A stretch of DNA of 64,000 bases, taken from assembly GCA_020444245.1 (NCBI GenBank), contig JAHLLI010000005.1, forward strand, positions 213,330-277,329, written 5' to 3'. Below are positions 1-8,001 of the stretch, in pieces. Within the stretch, counting starts at the first letter, position 1, and the number at the start of each line of letters is the position of its first letter. Below the pieces are notes generated by a model. That model was not told where the DNA came from and did no database searches. It saw only the letters and a list, made by a program, of their open reading frames with translations. A program made the position numbers and the translations under genes. This stretch comes from Actinomycetales bacterium. GTDB lineage: Bacteria > Actinomycetota > Actinomycetes > Actinomycetales > Cellulomonadaceae.

Positions 1-2
1 TC

Positions 3-827
3 GTGGTCGACGTCCGGGGTGTCCTGGTCCAGGCGAACACCGCGGCGCGAGAGCTGCTGGACTCCTGGGGCGTCGCTGCGCCCCTGCGCGGTTCGGCGGA
101 GCTACCGGCGTCCGCTCTCCCGGAGCCCTTGCGTTCCCGGGGCATCGTTCGCACCCCCGACGGTCGCCTTCTCGACGTCCGGATCAGGGAGGTGGGTCTG
201 TCCGACGGTCAGGTGGTGCATGTCACGACGGCGCGCGACGTCACCGAGGTGGAGGAGCTGCGCGCCCGGCTCGCCGACCAGGCCGAGAAGGACGGGTTGA
301 CCGGTGTGCACAACAGGCACCACCTGGAGCTCGTGCTGGGCGGCCTGGTCGCCCGGGCGGCGGCGGGGCTCGTGCCGCTCACGGCCGCGATGATCGATGT
401 CGATCACTTCAAGCAGGTGAACGACACGTTCGGCCACGCCGTCGGTGACCAGGTGCTGGTCGCGGTGGCCCAGACGCTGAGCGAGGGCGTGCGGGCCGGC
501 GACGTCCTTGTGCGTTTCGGCGGGGAGGAGTTCCTCGCGCTGCTCCCCGGCGCGCGCGCGGCGGACGTGGCCAGGCGCGCCGAGCGCTGGCGCACCTCGC
601 TCGCCGAGCTCCGGGTGGCCGGCGAGCACGACCCGGTCCGGGTCACCGTGAGCATCGGCGTGGCCGAGGTGGGTCCCGGCGACGACGCTGACGACCTGCT
701 GCGCCGCGCCGACGCTGCCATGTACAAGGCCAAGGTCGGCGGTCGCGACCGGGTCGTGGTCGCCGGCGTGATGCCCGCGGCGCTACCTCCGACCGGGGTG
801 CTGCCCGACGCCGAGAGCGTGCGGTAG
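3..827 (+). CDS. diguanylate cyclase (PAS-like + GGDEF), 5' end cut off
   Basis: Makes cyclic di-GMP from two GTP. The readable part has a PAS-like segment (residues about 1-80), a short linker helix and a GGDEF domain from about residue 95. The active-site signature is GGEEF at residues 173-177. An RAGD at 164-167 lies exactly five residues before it and fits the RxxD product-inhibition site, so the enzyme is probably active and feedback-controlled. The frame is open to the window edge, and the GTG at position 3 is only the first in-frame start present, so the true protein begins further left, probably with a sensor or membrane part. The gene converges on the hypothetical gene ending at 901. 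Confidence 0.85.
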   Translation: MVDVRGVLVQANTAARELLDSWGVAAPLRGSAELPASALPEPLRSRGIVRTPDGRLLDVRIREVGLSDGQVVHVTTARDVTEVEELRARLADQAEKDGLTGVHNRHHLELVLGGLVARAAAGLVPLTAAMIDVDHFKQVNDTFGHAVGDQVLVAVAQTLSEGVRAGDVLVRFGGEEFLALLPGARAADVARRAERWRTSLAELRVAGEHDPVRVTVSIGVAEVGPGDDADDLLRRADAAMYKAKVGGRDRVVVAGVMPAALPPTGVLPDAESVR

Positions 828-863
828 CACCGGATCGCGCGCCAACGCCACCTGGGGGCCGGA

Positions 864-893
864 CGGCGGCACACCGCGGGACCCGGGCCGCCG
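864..893. terminator. stem-loop between convergent genes
   Basis: A 7-bp GC stem (864-870 pairs with 887-893) with a 16-nt loop sits in the 73-bp gap between two convergent genes. There is no T tract. It could end transcription from either side. Confidence 0.4.
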
Positions 894-900
894 GGGTCGT

Positions 901-1599
901 TCACGGTTCGCGTGGCGGTCGGTGGCGTCGCACCCGCCGCGTGGCCATGCCGGTCAGCCGCCCCGCGGGTCCCGGGCGGCCGGCGCCGAGCCGGGTCGTC
1001 TCACCCCGCCGCGGGCCGCTGGGCACGTCGCGCGGCAGCGAGCTCGACGCCACCAGCCAGGTGGGCATGCCGAGCAGCCGGAGCGCGGCGCGCAGCCGCT
1101 CGGACTCGAAGGTGCTGTCCCGGTCGATCTCGTCGCCGAGCAGCTCGGTGAGGTCGTCCGCGGCGCCGGGCCGTCCGGCGGCCGCGGCGAGGTCGCCCAG
1201 CAGGTCCACGCCGACCGGGTCGGGCAGCAGGTCGTCGTCGTCCTCGTGGCCGACGGTCGGGTCGGAGTCGTAGGCGCCTTCCCCGTCCGGCGAGGCCCAG
1301 GTCAGGCGCAGCACCCGCGCGTCGTCGACCTCGACGCCCAGCACGAGGGTCTGCAGGCCGGTCGCGAGCCGCCGCGTCAGGTCCGCGACCCCGGTGCGCG
1401 AGCCGGCGACCGACCCGCCGGGGCTGTCGGCGACCGCCACGACCCAGCGCCCGTCGCCCGGCCCGACCCAGCCGCTGAACCGAGCCCGGCCCAGCGCAGC
1501 CAGCAGGGCGTCGCGCCCCGGGGCGGCGGCGTCGACGACGAGGCCCGCGTACCGGTGTCCCTCCGGGATCGGGTCCCCGGGGCGCTCGTACTCGCTCAC
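901..1599 (-). CDS. hypothetical acidic protein
   Basis: 232 residues from the GTG at 1599. I recognise no family. The N-terminal 120 residues alternate short hydrophobic strands and acidic turns, with a stretch of consecutive Asp residues (EDDDD) in the middle. The C-terminal 50 residues are rich in Arg, Gly and Pro and look disordered. There is no signal peptide or membrane segment. An upstream extension of the frame to 1707 is unlikely: it has atypical composition and runs into the promoter region of the next gene. The protein could be a conserved actinobacterial protein of unknown function. Confidence 0.65.
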   Translation of the reverse strand: MSEYERPGDPIPEGHRYAGLVVDAAAPGRDALLAALGRARFSGWVGPGDGRWVVAVADSPGGSVAGSRTGVADLTRRLATGLQTLVLGVEVDDARVLRLTWASPDGEGAYDSDPTVGHEDDDDLLPDPVGVDLLGDLAAAAGRPGAADDLTELLGDEIDRDSTFESERLRAALRLLGMPTWLVASSSLPRDVPSGPRRGETTRLGAGRPGPAGRLTGMATRRVRRHRPPREP

Positions 1600-1721
1600 C
1601 GTCCCATCATCTCTCGGGGCGTCCGCGGCCGACAGGTACCGCCTGGGACAGGTGCGGGAATGCCTCGCGGCGTGGGAGAGTTGGGCAGGTAGTTGAACGT
1701 TGGACAAAAGAGGAGCGGGCC

Positions 1722-2870
1722 ATGATGCAGTTCGGGGTCTTCACCGTCGGGGACGTGACGCCGGACCCGACCACGGGGCGCACGCCCACCGAGGGCGAGC
1801 GGATCGCCTCGATGGTCGCGATCGCCAAGGCCGCCGAGGACGCCGGGCTGGACGTGTTCGCCACCGGCGAGCACCACAACCCGCCGTTCGTACCGTCCTC
1901 ACCCACCACGCTCCTGGGCTACGTCGCCGCACGGACCGAGCGGATCGTGCTGTCCACCGCGACCACGCTCATCACGACGAACGACCCGGTGAAGATCGCC
2001 GAGGACTACGCCATGCTCCAGCACCTGGCGGGTGGCCGGGTCGACCTCATGCTCGGCCGCGGGAACACCGGCCCCGTGTACCCCTGGTTCGGCAAGGACA
2101 TCCGCGACGGCCTCGAGCTCGCGGTGGAGAACTACGCCCTGCTGCGCCGCCTGTGGCGCGAGGACGTGGTCGACTGGTCCGGCAAGCACCGCACGCCGCT
2201 GCAGTCGTTCACCTCGACCCCGCGTCCGCTGGACGGCGTGCCGCCGTTCGTCTGGCACGGTTCCATCCGTACGCCGCAGATCGCCGAGCAGGCCGCCTAC
2301 TACGGCGACGGGTTCTTCCACAACAACATCTTCTGGCCCACCGAGCACACCGCCGCGATGGTCGACCTGTACCGGCGGCGCTGGGAGCACCACGGCCACG
2401 GCCCGGCCGAGACCGCCATCGTGGGCCTGGGCGGCCAGGTGTTCGTCAGGCCGCGCTCGCAGGACGCGATCGCCGAGTTCCGCCCCTACTTCGACGTCGC
2501 ACCCGTGTACGGTCACGGGCCGTCGCTCGAGGAGTTCATGGCGACCACCCCCCTGACGGTCGGCAGCCCTCAGCAGGTGATCGACCGGTACGCCGCCATG
2601 CGCGACCACGTCGGCGACTACCAGCGCCAGCTGTTCCTCGTGGACCACGCCGGGCTGCCGCTGGAGGTCGTGCTCGAGCAGATCGCGATCCTGGGTGAGG
2701 AGATCGTCCCCGCGCTGCGCCGCGAGCTGGCCGCCGGGCGCCCCGCCCACGTGCCCGACGCCCCGACGCACGCCACGCTCGTCGCGGCGGCGGGTGGGGG
2801 CCGCGACGCGACGGTCCACGCACCGGCCGACGCGGTCACCGGCGCGAGCCCCGAGCCGGTGGCCAGGTGA
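1722..2870 (+). CDS. LLM-class flavin-dependent monooxygenase (CE1758-like)
   Basis: A 382-residue luciferase-like TIM-barrel oxidoreductase that uses reduced FMN and O2; the substrate is unknown. Typical pieces are the N-terminal QFGVF strand, the GEHHNPPF motif near residues 49-56, LGRGNTGPVYPWFGKD in the middle and the late TVGSPQQVIDRY segment. The sequence and its pairing with an FMN reductase match the actinobacterial CE1758/CE1759 family pair. A clear Shine-Dalgarno (AGAGGAG) precedes two adjacent ATG codons at 1722 and 1725; the first is used here. The last 45 residues are Ala/Pro-rich. The stop overlaps the next start by 4 bp, so the two are co-translated. Confidence 0.9.
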   Translation: MMQFGVFTVGDVTPDPTTGRTPTEGERIASMVAIAKAAEDAGLDVFATGEHHNPPFVPSSPTTLLGYVAARTERIVLSTATTLITTNDPVKIAEDYAMLQHLAGGRVDLMLGRGNTGPVYPWFGKDIRDGLELAVENYALLRRLWREDVVDWSGKHRTPLQSFTSTPRPLDGVPPFVWHGSIRTPQIAEQAAYYGDGFFHNNIFWPTEHTAAMVDLYRRRWEHHGHGPAETAIVGLGGQVFVRPRSQDAIAEFRPYFDVAPVYGHGPSLEEFMATTPLTVGSPQQVIDRYAAMRDHVGDYQRQLFLVDHAGLPLEVVLEQIAILGEEIVPALRRELAAGRPAHVPDAPTHATLVAAAGGGRDATVHAPADAVTGASPEPVAR

Positions 2871-3496
2871 GCGCCGCCACGCCTGAGATCCGCAGGCTCC
2901 TGGTCGTCTCGGCCGGCCTGCGGCAGCCTTCCTCGACCCGGCTGCTCGCCGACCGGCTCCGGCAGGCCGTGCTGGCCGCGGCGGCGGCGCGGGGGCTGGC
3001 GCTCGAGGCACGCACCGTCGAGCTGCGCGAGCACGCGCGCGACCTCACCTCGATGCTGCTGACCGGGACGCCCACGCCCGCCGTGGACCAGCTGCTGGGC
3101 GAGGTCGCCGCGACGGACGCGGTGGTCCTGGTGACGCCGATCTACTCAGGCGCGTACACCGGGATGGTCAAGGACCTCGTCGACCTGCTGCCCGACGGCG
3201 CCCTCGACGGGGTGCCGGTCCTCATCGGCGGCACCGGCGGCACGGTGCGGCATGCGCTGGCCCTGGACCACACCCTGCGGCCGCTGCTCGGCCACGTGCA
3301 CGCCGTGGTGGCCCCGAGCGCGGTGTTCGCCGCGACGGAGGACTTCGGTGGGACCGGCGAAGGCGCGGCGTCGTTGGCGCGCCGGATCGACAGGGCGGCG
3401 AGCGAGCTGGCCGCCCTGATGGTCGGACGGCCCGCTCGCCGGGCGCGTGACCCCTGGGGCGTCACGGATCTGGCCGACCTCCTCGGTGACGGTTGA
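2867..3496 (+). CDS. NAD(P)H-dependent FMN reductase (CE1759-like)
   Basis: A 209-residue flavodoxin-fold reductase that should supply FMNH2 to the monooxygenase encoded just upstream. The fold shows as VVSAGLRQPSST (phosphate loop of FMN binding), VVLVTPIYSGAYTGMVKDLVD and the GGTGGTVRHAL segment, all usual in NADPH-dependent FMN reductases of the SsuE/CE1759 type. The GTG start lies in a GTGA overlap with the upstream stop, so coupling fixes the start. A spontaneous-reduction role in oxidative defence is possible, but the pairing favours a dedicated two-component monooxygenase. Confidence 0.88.
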   Translation: MSAATPEIRRLLVVSAGLRQPSSTRLLADRLRQAVLAAAAARGLALEARTVELREHARDLTSMLLTGTPTPAVDQLLGEVAATDAVVLVTPIYSGAYTGMVKDLVDLLPDGALDGVPVLIGGTGGTVRHALALDHTLRPLLGHVHAVVAPSAVFAATEDFGGTGEGAASLARRIDRAASELAALMVGRPARRARDPWGVTDLADLLGDG

Positions 3497-3745
3497 TCGG
3501 GCGTACCTCAAGACGGCCGCGCTCGGGCCGATAGGGGGTTGACCCCGATCAGGTGTCTCGACCCTGCCGCCGGCCGCGCACGTGCTCGCGTCTGCGGTGG
3601 GCGCGCTGAGCCACGGGACGGGGCCGAACCGTGAGCCCGACGTCGGGGTGGGCAGCGGGCGGGTGAGATCGGCAGCTCGGGCCTCCGGAACGCTCAAGCG
3701 GGCTCGGCGCTCGTCCGATGTCGAGCACGGAGACGGAGGTGGGGC
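3497..3745. other. intergenic region before GGDEF-EAL gene
   Basis: 249 bp without a convincing gene. It contains TTGACC at 3539-3544 that could act as a -35 box, and the strong Shine-Dalgarno GGAGGT about 8 nt before the ATG at 3746. No well-spaced -10 could be fixed. Confidence 0.4.
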
Positions 3746-6109
3746 ATGGGAGCACGCGGCGGGACCGCTGACGCTCCCGCACCCCGCGTCCGCGCGCTCG
3801 CCTCGAAGCACCTGTGGAAGGCGCACCTGGCCGTCGGGGCCGCGGCGGTCGTCGCGATCATGAGCATGCCCGACGCGCTCCCGCGCGACCTGGTCTACGA
3901 GGCCCTCCCGCTGAGCGTGCCGGTCGCGGTGGTGGTCGGTCTCGGTCTGCACCGCCCGCGGCGGCGGGCGGCGTGGGTGCTCCTGGCCGTCGCCGGGGCG
4001 CTCTGGGCCCTGGGCGACGCGGTGTGGGCCTGGGCCGAGCACATCATCGGGGCCGACCCGACGGCGTCCTTGGCCAACGCGCTCTACCTCGCCGCGTACC
4101 CGATGCTCGCGGTGGCACTCGCCCTCGTCGGGAGGCACCGCCGGCCTCGCCGGGACCTGCCCTCGATCCTCGACTCCCTGGTCGTGACGGCAGTGGCGGC
4201 CCTGGTCGTGTGGGTGCTGATCCTCGAGCCCGTCTGGTCGACGTCGGGTGGCGTCACCGTCGACCGGGTCATCGGCGCCGCGTACCCGATCTTCGACCTG
4301 ATCGTGGTCCTCCAGCTGACCTTCGTGTGGGTCAGCGGGACCCGGCGACCTGCGGCGCTCACGCTGCTGCTCGCCGCGGTCTCGGTGGTGCTGGTGAGCG
4401 ACCTCGTCTACAACGTGGGCCCCTACGTCCCGGCGCTGGCCGTCGTCCTGCCTTGGCTGGACGCCGGCTGGCTGACCGGCTACCTGCTGTGGGGGGCGGC
4501 TGCTCTGCATCCGTCGATGGCGGTGATCGACCAGGTGGCCGGTCGGCCCGCTGCCGGCCTGACCGTCGGTCGGGTGCTCGGTCTCGGTCTGGCGTTCGCG
4601 ATGCTGCCGATCCTGCGGCTCGTCTCGTGGTTCTCCGGCCGGCCCGCGTCACTGGTGGTCGTCGGGTCGATCAACCTGCTGATCGTGGTCCTGCTGGTGG
4701 TCCGCCTGATCGACGTCATGACCACGGTCCGCGCGCAGTCGGCACGCCTCGCGCACCTGGCCAACACGGACTTCGTCACGGATCTCGACAACGGCCGGCG
4801 TTTCGCCGAGAGGCTCGAGGAGGGGTCGTGCGGGCAGATCGCGGCGTCGAAGGGGCGACGTGCGGCCGTCCTGATGGTGGGTGTCGAGCGCTTCGCCGAG
4901 CTGAACGCGATGCTCGGGCACGCCGTCGGCGACGAGATCCTGCGTACCGTCGGCGCGGCCCTGCGCGCGGTGGCCGGCCCGGACGCGGCCCTGGCCAGGC
5001 TCGGCAGTGACGTCTTCGGCATCGCGGCAGAGCTCCGCGACGCCGATGACGCGTTCGACCTCGCCACGAGGGTCCGCGACCTGCTCGGCCGACCCCTGGA
5101 CGTGGCGGGCCTCGGCCTGGTCGTCGAGGGCGCCGTCGGCCTGGTCCTGCTCCCGGACGACGCCACCGAGGTCGACCTGGCCCTCGAGCGCGCGGACGCC
5201 GCCCTCACCGCCGCATGGCTCACGAGTGGGCGGATGGCGCGGTTCGGGCCCGGCTTCGACGGGCACCGGGCGTCGCCGCGGCTGGTCGCCGAGCTGCGCG
5301 ACGCGATCGAGGACGGCGAGATCGAGGTGTACCTCCAGCCCCAGGTGAACGTCGCCACCGGACGGGTCACCGGTGCCGAGGCCCTCGCGCGGTGGCGCCA
5401 TCCCGAGCGAGGCATCGTGCTACCCGGGTCGTTCATCCCGGTGGCCGAGCGCTCCGGGCTGATCCGCCCGCTGACGCTCCGCGTGCTCGAGCAGTCGCTG
5501 GCGCAGTGTGCGGCGTGGCGCGCGCAGGGGCTCGACCTCTCCGTCGCGGTGAACCTGTCGGTGCGCAACCTGCTCGACCCGAACCTCGTGGGCGACGTCC
5601 GGCAGATGCTCGCGCTGCACGGGCTGCACCCGTCGCGTCTCGAGCTGGAGATCACCGAGACGATGGCGATGGTCGACCCGGCCCGCACCCTGCAGGTCCT
5701 CGGCGAGCTCGCGAGGCTCGAGGTGAGGCTCGCGGTCGACGACTACGGCACCGGGTACAGCTCGCTCGCCTACCTGCAGACCTTGCCGGTGTCGCGTCTG
5801 AAGATCGACCGGACGTTCGTCGCGGACCTGTCCCGGGACCAGGCGAGCCGGGCGATCGTGGCCTCGACCATCGACCTGGCTCGGCGGCTCGGACTCGGTG
5901 TCGTCGCCGAGGGCGTCGAGGAGGCGGCGAGCCTGGCGGTGCTCGCGGACCTCGGCTGCGACGAGGCGCAGGGCTTCGGGCTCGGTCGCCCGGTCGAGGC
6001 CGGCGCTTTCGTGGCGGAGGTCGGCAGGATCGAGGGCCGGTTGGCCCGGCCGGGCGGCTGGGGAGTCGTGCACCAGGGTCCGAGGGTCGTGCGCGAGGTC
6101 ACGGGGTGA
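3746..6109 (+). CDS. membrane GGDEF-EAL protein, probable c-di-GMP phosphodiesterase
   Basis: 787 residues. About ten hydrophobic segments fill residues 25-330, forming an integral membrane sensor. A GGDEF domain follows (about 345-500) and an EAL domain (about 525-765). The GGDEF signature is degenerate, GSDVF at 420-424, so cyclase activity is unlikely; such domains often bind GTP and regulate the partner. The EAL domain keeps EAL (545-547), the ELEITET segment and DDYGTGYSS, so hydrolysis of c-di-GMP to pGpG is expected. An ideal GGAGGT ribosome site sets the ATG at 3746. With the cyclase at the window start this gives two c-di-GMP enzymes within 6 kb, but they are not in one operon. Confidence 0.9.
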   Translation: MGARGGTADAPAPRVRALASKHLWKAHLAVGAAAVVAIMSMPDALPRDLVYEALPLSVPVAVVVGLGLHRPRRRAAWVLLAVAGALWALGDAVWAWAEHIIGADPTASLANALYLAAYPMLAVALALVGRHRRPRRDLPSILDSLVVTAVAALVVWVLILEPVWSTSGGVTVDRVIGAAYPIFDLIVVLQLTFVWVSGTRRPAALTLLLAAVSVVLVSDLVYNVGPYVPALAVVLPWLDAGWLTGYLLWGAAALHPSMAVIDQVAGRPAAGLTVGRVLGLGLAFAMLPILRLVSWFSGRPASLVVVGSINLLIVVLLVVRLIDVMTTVRAQSARLAHLANTDFVTDLDNGRRFAERLEEGSCGQIAASKGRRAAVLMVGVERFAELNAMLGHAVGDEILRTVGAALRAVAGPDAALARLGSDVFGIAAELRDADDAFDLATRVRDLLGRPLDVAGLGLVVEGAVGLVLLPDDATEVDLALERADAALTAAWLTSGRMARFGPGFDGHRASPRLVAELRDAIEDGEIEVYLQPQVNVATGRVTGAEALARWRHPERGIVLPGSFIPVAERSGLIRPLTLRVLEQSLAQCAAWRAQGLDLSVAVNLSVRNLLDPNLVGDVRQMLALHGLHPSRLELEITETMAMVDPARTLQVLGELARLEVRLAVDDYGTGYSSLAYLQTLPVSRLKIDRTFVADLSRDQASRAIVASTIDLARRLGLGVVAEGVEEAASLAVLADLGCDEAQGFGLGRPVEAGAFVAEVGRIEGRLARPGGWGVVHQGPRVVREVTG

Positions 6110-6140
6110 CCTGGGCCTGAGCCCTCCGCGGGCCGGAGTG

Positions 6141-6156
6141 GCAAGGCTTGCCTTGC
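6141..6156. promoter_or_regulatory. iron-box-like palindrome (possible DtxR/IdeR site)
   Basis: GCAAGGC-TT-GCCTTGC has perfect 7-bp arms around a 2-nt centre. The core AAGGCTTGCC resembles GC-rich variants of the DtxR/IdeR iron box. It ends about 24 bp before the TACCGT -10 hexamer, that is, just upstream of the expected -35 position of the metal transporter gene. This is a likeness by eye, not a scored match. Confidence 0.5.
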
Positions 6157-6179
6157 TGGACCGCGCCCGGCCGGGTGCC

Positions 6180-6185
6180 TACCGT
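6180..6185 (+). promoter_or_regulatory. -10 hexamer of leaderless VIT1 gene
   Basis: TACCGT ends 6 nt before the ATG at 6192, which places the transcript start at or next to the start codon. No Shine-Dalgarno is present, in keeping with a leaderless message. Confidence 0.55.
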
Positions 6186-6191
6186 CGTCCC

Positions 6192-6938
6192 ATGAGCCAG
6201 GCCGAGCCGACGGGTGTGACCCGCGAGGAACCCCACAACGGCGGCAACGGCCTCAAGTCACGGCTGAACTGGCTCCGTGCCGGTGTGCTCGGCGCGAACG
6301 ACGGCATCATCTCGACGGCCGGTCTGGTGATCGGTGTCGTGGCCGCGACGCCGAGCCGTGGTGCCATCATCACCGCCGGCGTGGCCGGGCTCGTCGCCGG
6401 CGCGGTCAGCATGGCGTTGGGGGAGTACGTCTCGGTGAGCAGCGCGCGGGACACCGAGGTCGCACTCATCGAGCAGGAGCGCGCCGAGCTGGAGGCGGAT
6501 CCAGAGGGCGAGCTCCAGGAGCTGACCGACGCCTACCGCGCCAAGGGCCTCAGCGACGAGACGGCGCGGGCCGTGGCCGAGGAGCTGACCGCCAAGGACG
6601 CCATCCGCGCCCACCTGGAGACCGAGTTCGGCCTCGACGAGAACGACCTCACCAACCCGTGGCACGCCGCCATCGCATCGGCCGTGGCGTTCACGGTCGG
6701 GGCTCTCCTGCCGCTGCTCGCCGTGGTGCTCGCGCCGACGTCGGCGTCGCAGACCGCACGCATCGTGGTGACGGGTGTCGCCGTCCTGGTGGCCCTGGTC
6801 GTCACCGGCTCGGTCTCGGCCCAGTTCGGCGGCGCGAACCGGGTCCGTGCCGTGCTGCGCCTCGTGGTCGGCGGTGCGCTCGCGATGGGCGTGACGTGGG
6901 CCATCGGTTCGGTGCTCGGCACCCACGTGGGCGGCTGA
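6192..6938 (+). CDS. VIT1/CCC1 family Fe2+/Mn2+ transporter
   Basis: A 248-residue inner-membrane protein of the vacuolar iron transporter family, which moves Fe2+ or Mn2+ out of the cytoplasm. Family marks are SRLNWLRAGVLGANDGIIS at the first membrane helix, the SMALGEYVSVSS helix, the acidic cytoplasmic helical segment (residues about 90-150, rich in Glu/Asp and holding the family's metal-binding glutamates) and three C-terminal membrane helices. The start is the ATG at 6192, chosen because the -10 hexamer sits 6 nt before it and because homologues begin near this N-terminus; the frame is open upstream but that part is GC-biased noise. The iron-box-like palindrome at 6141 suggests metal-responsive control. 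Confidence 0.9.
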   Translation: MSQAEPTGVTREEPHNGGNGLKSRLNWLRAGVLGANDGIISTAGLVIGVVAATPSRGAIITAGVAGLVAGAVSMALGEYVSVSSARDTEVALIEQERAELEADPEGELQELTDAYRAKGLSDETARAVAEELTAKDAIRAHLETEFGLDENDLTNPWHAAIASAVAFTVGALLPLLAVVLAPTSASQTARIVVTGVAVLVALVVTGSVSAQFGGANRVRAVLRLVVGGALAMGVTWAIGSVLGTHVGG

Positions 6939-6940
6939 CC

Positions 6941-6958
6941 GCCCGACGAACGTCGGGC
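6941..6958. terminator. bidirectional terminator hairpin
   Basis: GCCCGAC-GAAC-GTCGGGC is a perfect 7-bp stem with a GAAC tetraloop, 3 bp after the VIT1 stop and 18 bp from the end of the convergent LacI gene. No T tract, as is usual in actinobacteria. Confidence 0.6.
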
Positions 6959-6975
6959 CGGGTGGGGCCTCCGCC

Positions 6976-8001
6976 TCAGGCGGACTCCCGCAGCACCACC
7001 CTCGCGCTGAGCATCACCGGCTCGGGGTCCTTCTCCGGGTGCGCCAGCAGGTCGAGGAGCATGCGCCCGGCACGGATGGCCATCTCCCGCACGGGTTGGG
7101 AGACCGTGCTCAGCGGCGGTCGTGTGCTCTCGGCCACCTCGAGGTCGTCGAACCCCATCACAGCCACGTCCTGGGGCACCCGACGCCCATGCGTGCGGAG
7201 CACCGCGAGCGCGCTCGCCGCCATGACGTCCGAGGCGCAGAAGATCGCGTCGACGTCCGGGTGCTCGGCGAGCAGCCGCTCGGTGGCGTCCGCGCCGCCG
7301 AGCGTGGTGAAGTCGCCACGTACCACCGCGTCGGTGGGCAGCCCGGCCGACTCCAGTGCCTGGCGCCAGCCCAGCAGACGGTCGATGCCGGCGGTCATGT
7401 CCGCCGGGCCGGCGATCGTCGCGACCCGCGTGCGGCCCAGGCCCAGCAGGTGCTCGGTCGCGAGCCTCGCCCCCAGCGTGTTGTCGATGTCCACGTAGTG
7501 CGCGTGGTCGACGTCCAGCGGCCTGCCGATGAACACCGACGGCAAGCCGGAGGCCACCAGCTCGCCGTTCAGTGCGTCGTCGCGGTGGTGGGAGGCGACC
7601 ACGGCGCCGTCCACGTGGCCGGTGGTGAGGTAGCGCGAGGCACGTCGGGTGCCCGTGCCGTCCCTGGCGATCAGCAGCACCATCTGGAGGTCGCCCTCCT
7701 CGAGAGCGAGCGACAGGCCGTTGATGATGTTGCCGAAGAACGGGTCGGTGAGCAGCCTGGTGTTCGGCTCGGGCACCACGAGCGCGACCGAGCCGGTGCG
7801 GCGGGTGGCGAGCGAGCGGGCGACCGGGTTCGGGGTGAACCCGAGCTGGGTGATCGCTGCCTCGACCGCTGCCTTGGTCTGGGGGCTGACCAGGTGTCCG
7901 CCGTTGATCACGCGGGAGGCCGTGGCCCGGGACACCCCGGCGGCGGCTGCCACCTGGCGGATGGTCGGGGCCGACGTGCGCACTCGTCGGTTGTCACTCA
8001 C
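6976..8001 (-). CDS. LacI family transcriptional regulator
   Basis: 341 residues. The N-terminal helix-turn-helix spans residues 13-35 (TIRQVAAAAGVSRATASRVI) with the LacI hinge helix near PNPVARSLATRR. A periplasmic-binding-like sugar sensor domain follows to the end. It is the last gene of the beta-glucoside operon and its GTG start overlaps the beta-glucosidase stop by 4 bp, so it should sense a beta-glucoside and repress the operon. Two LacI-type operators at 12904 and 12937 are the likely targets. The operator sequence is not the CebR/CelR type, so the inducer may differ from cellobiose. Confidence 0.93.
   Translation of the reverse strand: MSDNRRVRTSAPTIRQVAAAAGVSRATASRVINGGHLVSPQTKAAVEAAITQLGFTPNPVARSLATRRTGSVALVVPEPNTRLLTDPFFGNIINGLSLALEEGDLQMVLLIARDGTGTRRASRYLTTGHVDGAVVASHHRDDALNGELVASGLPSVFIGRPLDVDHAHYVDIDNTLGARLATEHLLGLGRTRVATIAGPADMTAGIDRLLGWRQALESAGLPTDAVVRGDFTTLGGADATERLLAEHPDVDAIFCASDVMAASALAVLRTHGRRVPQDVAVMGFDDLEVAESTRPPLSTVSQPVREMAIRAGRMLLDLLAHPEKDPEPVMLSARVVLRESA

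Noticed and set aside
3535..3546. GGGGTTGACCCC as a hairpin or operator
   Set aside because: The loop would be too short for a stem-loop, and the symmetry is only that of G and C runs.
3146..4510. A minus-strand open frame across the FMN reductase and GGDEF-EAL genes
   Set aside because: No recognisable domain, spans a promoter region, and the plus-strand proteins are well supported.
5898..6191. N-terminal extension of the VIT1 protein
   Set aside because: It overlaps the EAL coding region, contains the palindrome and -10 hexamer, and has no family similarity.
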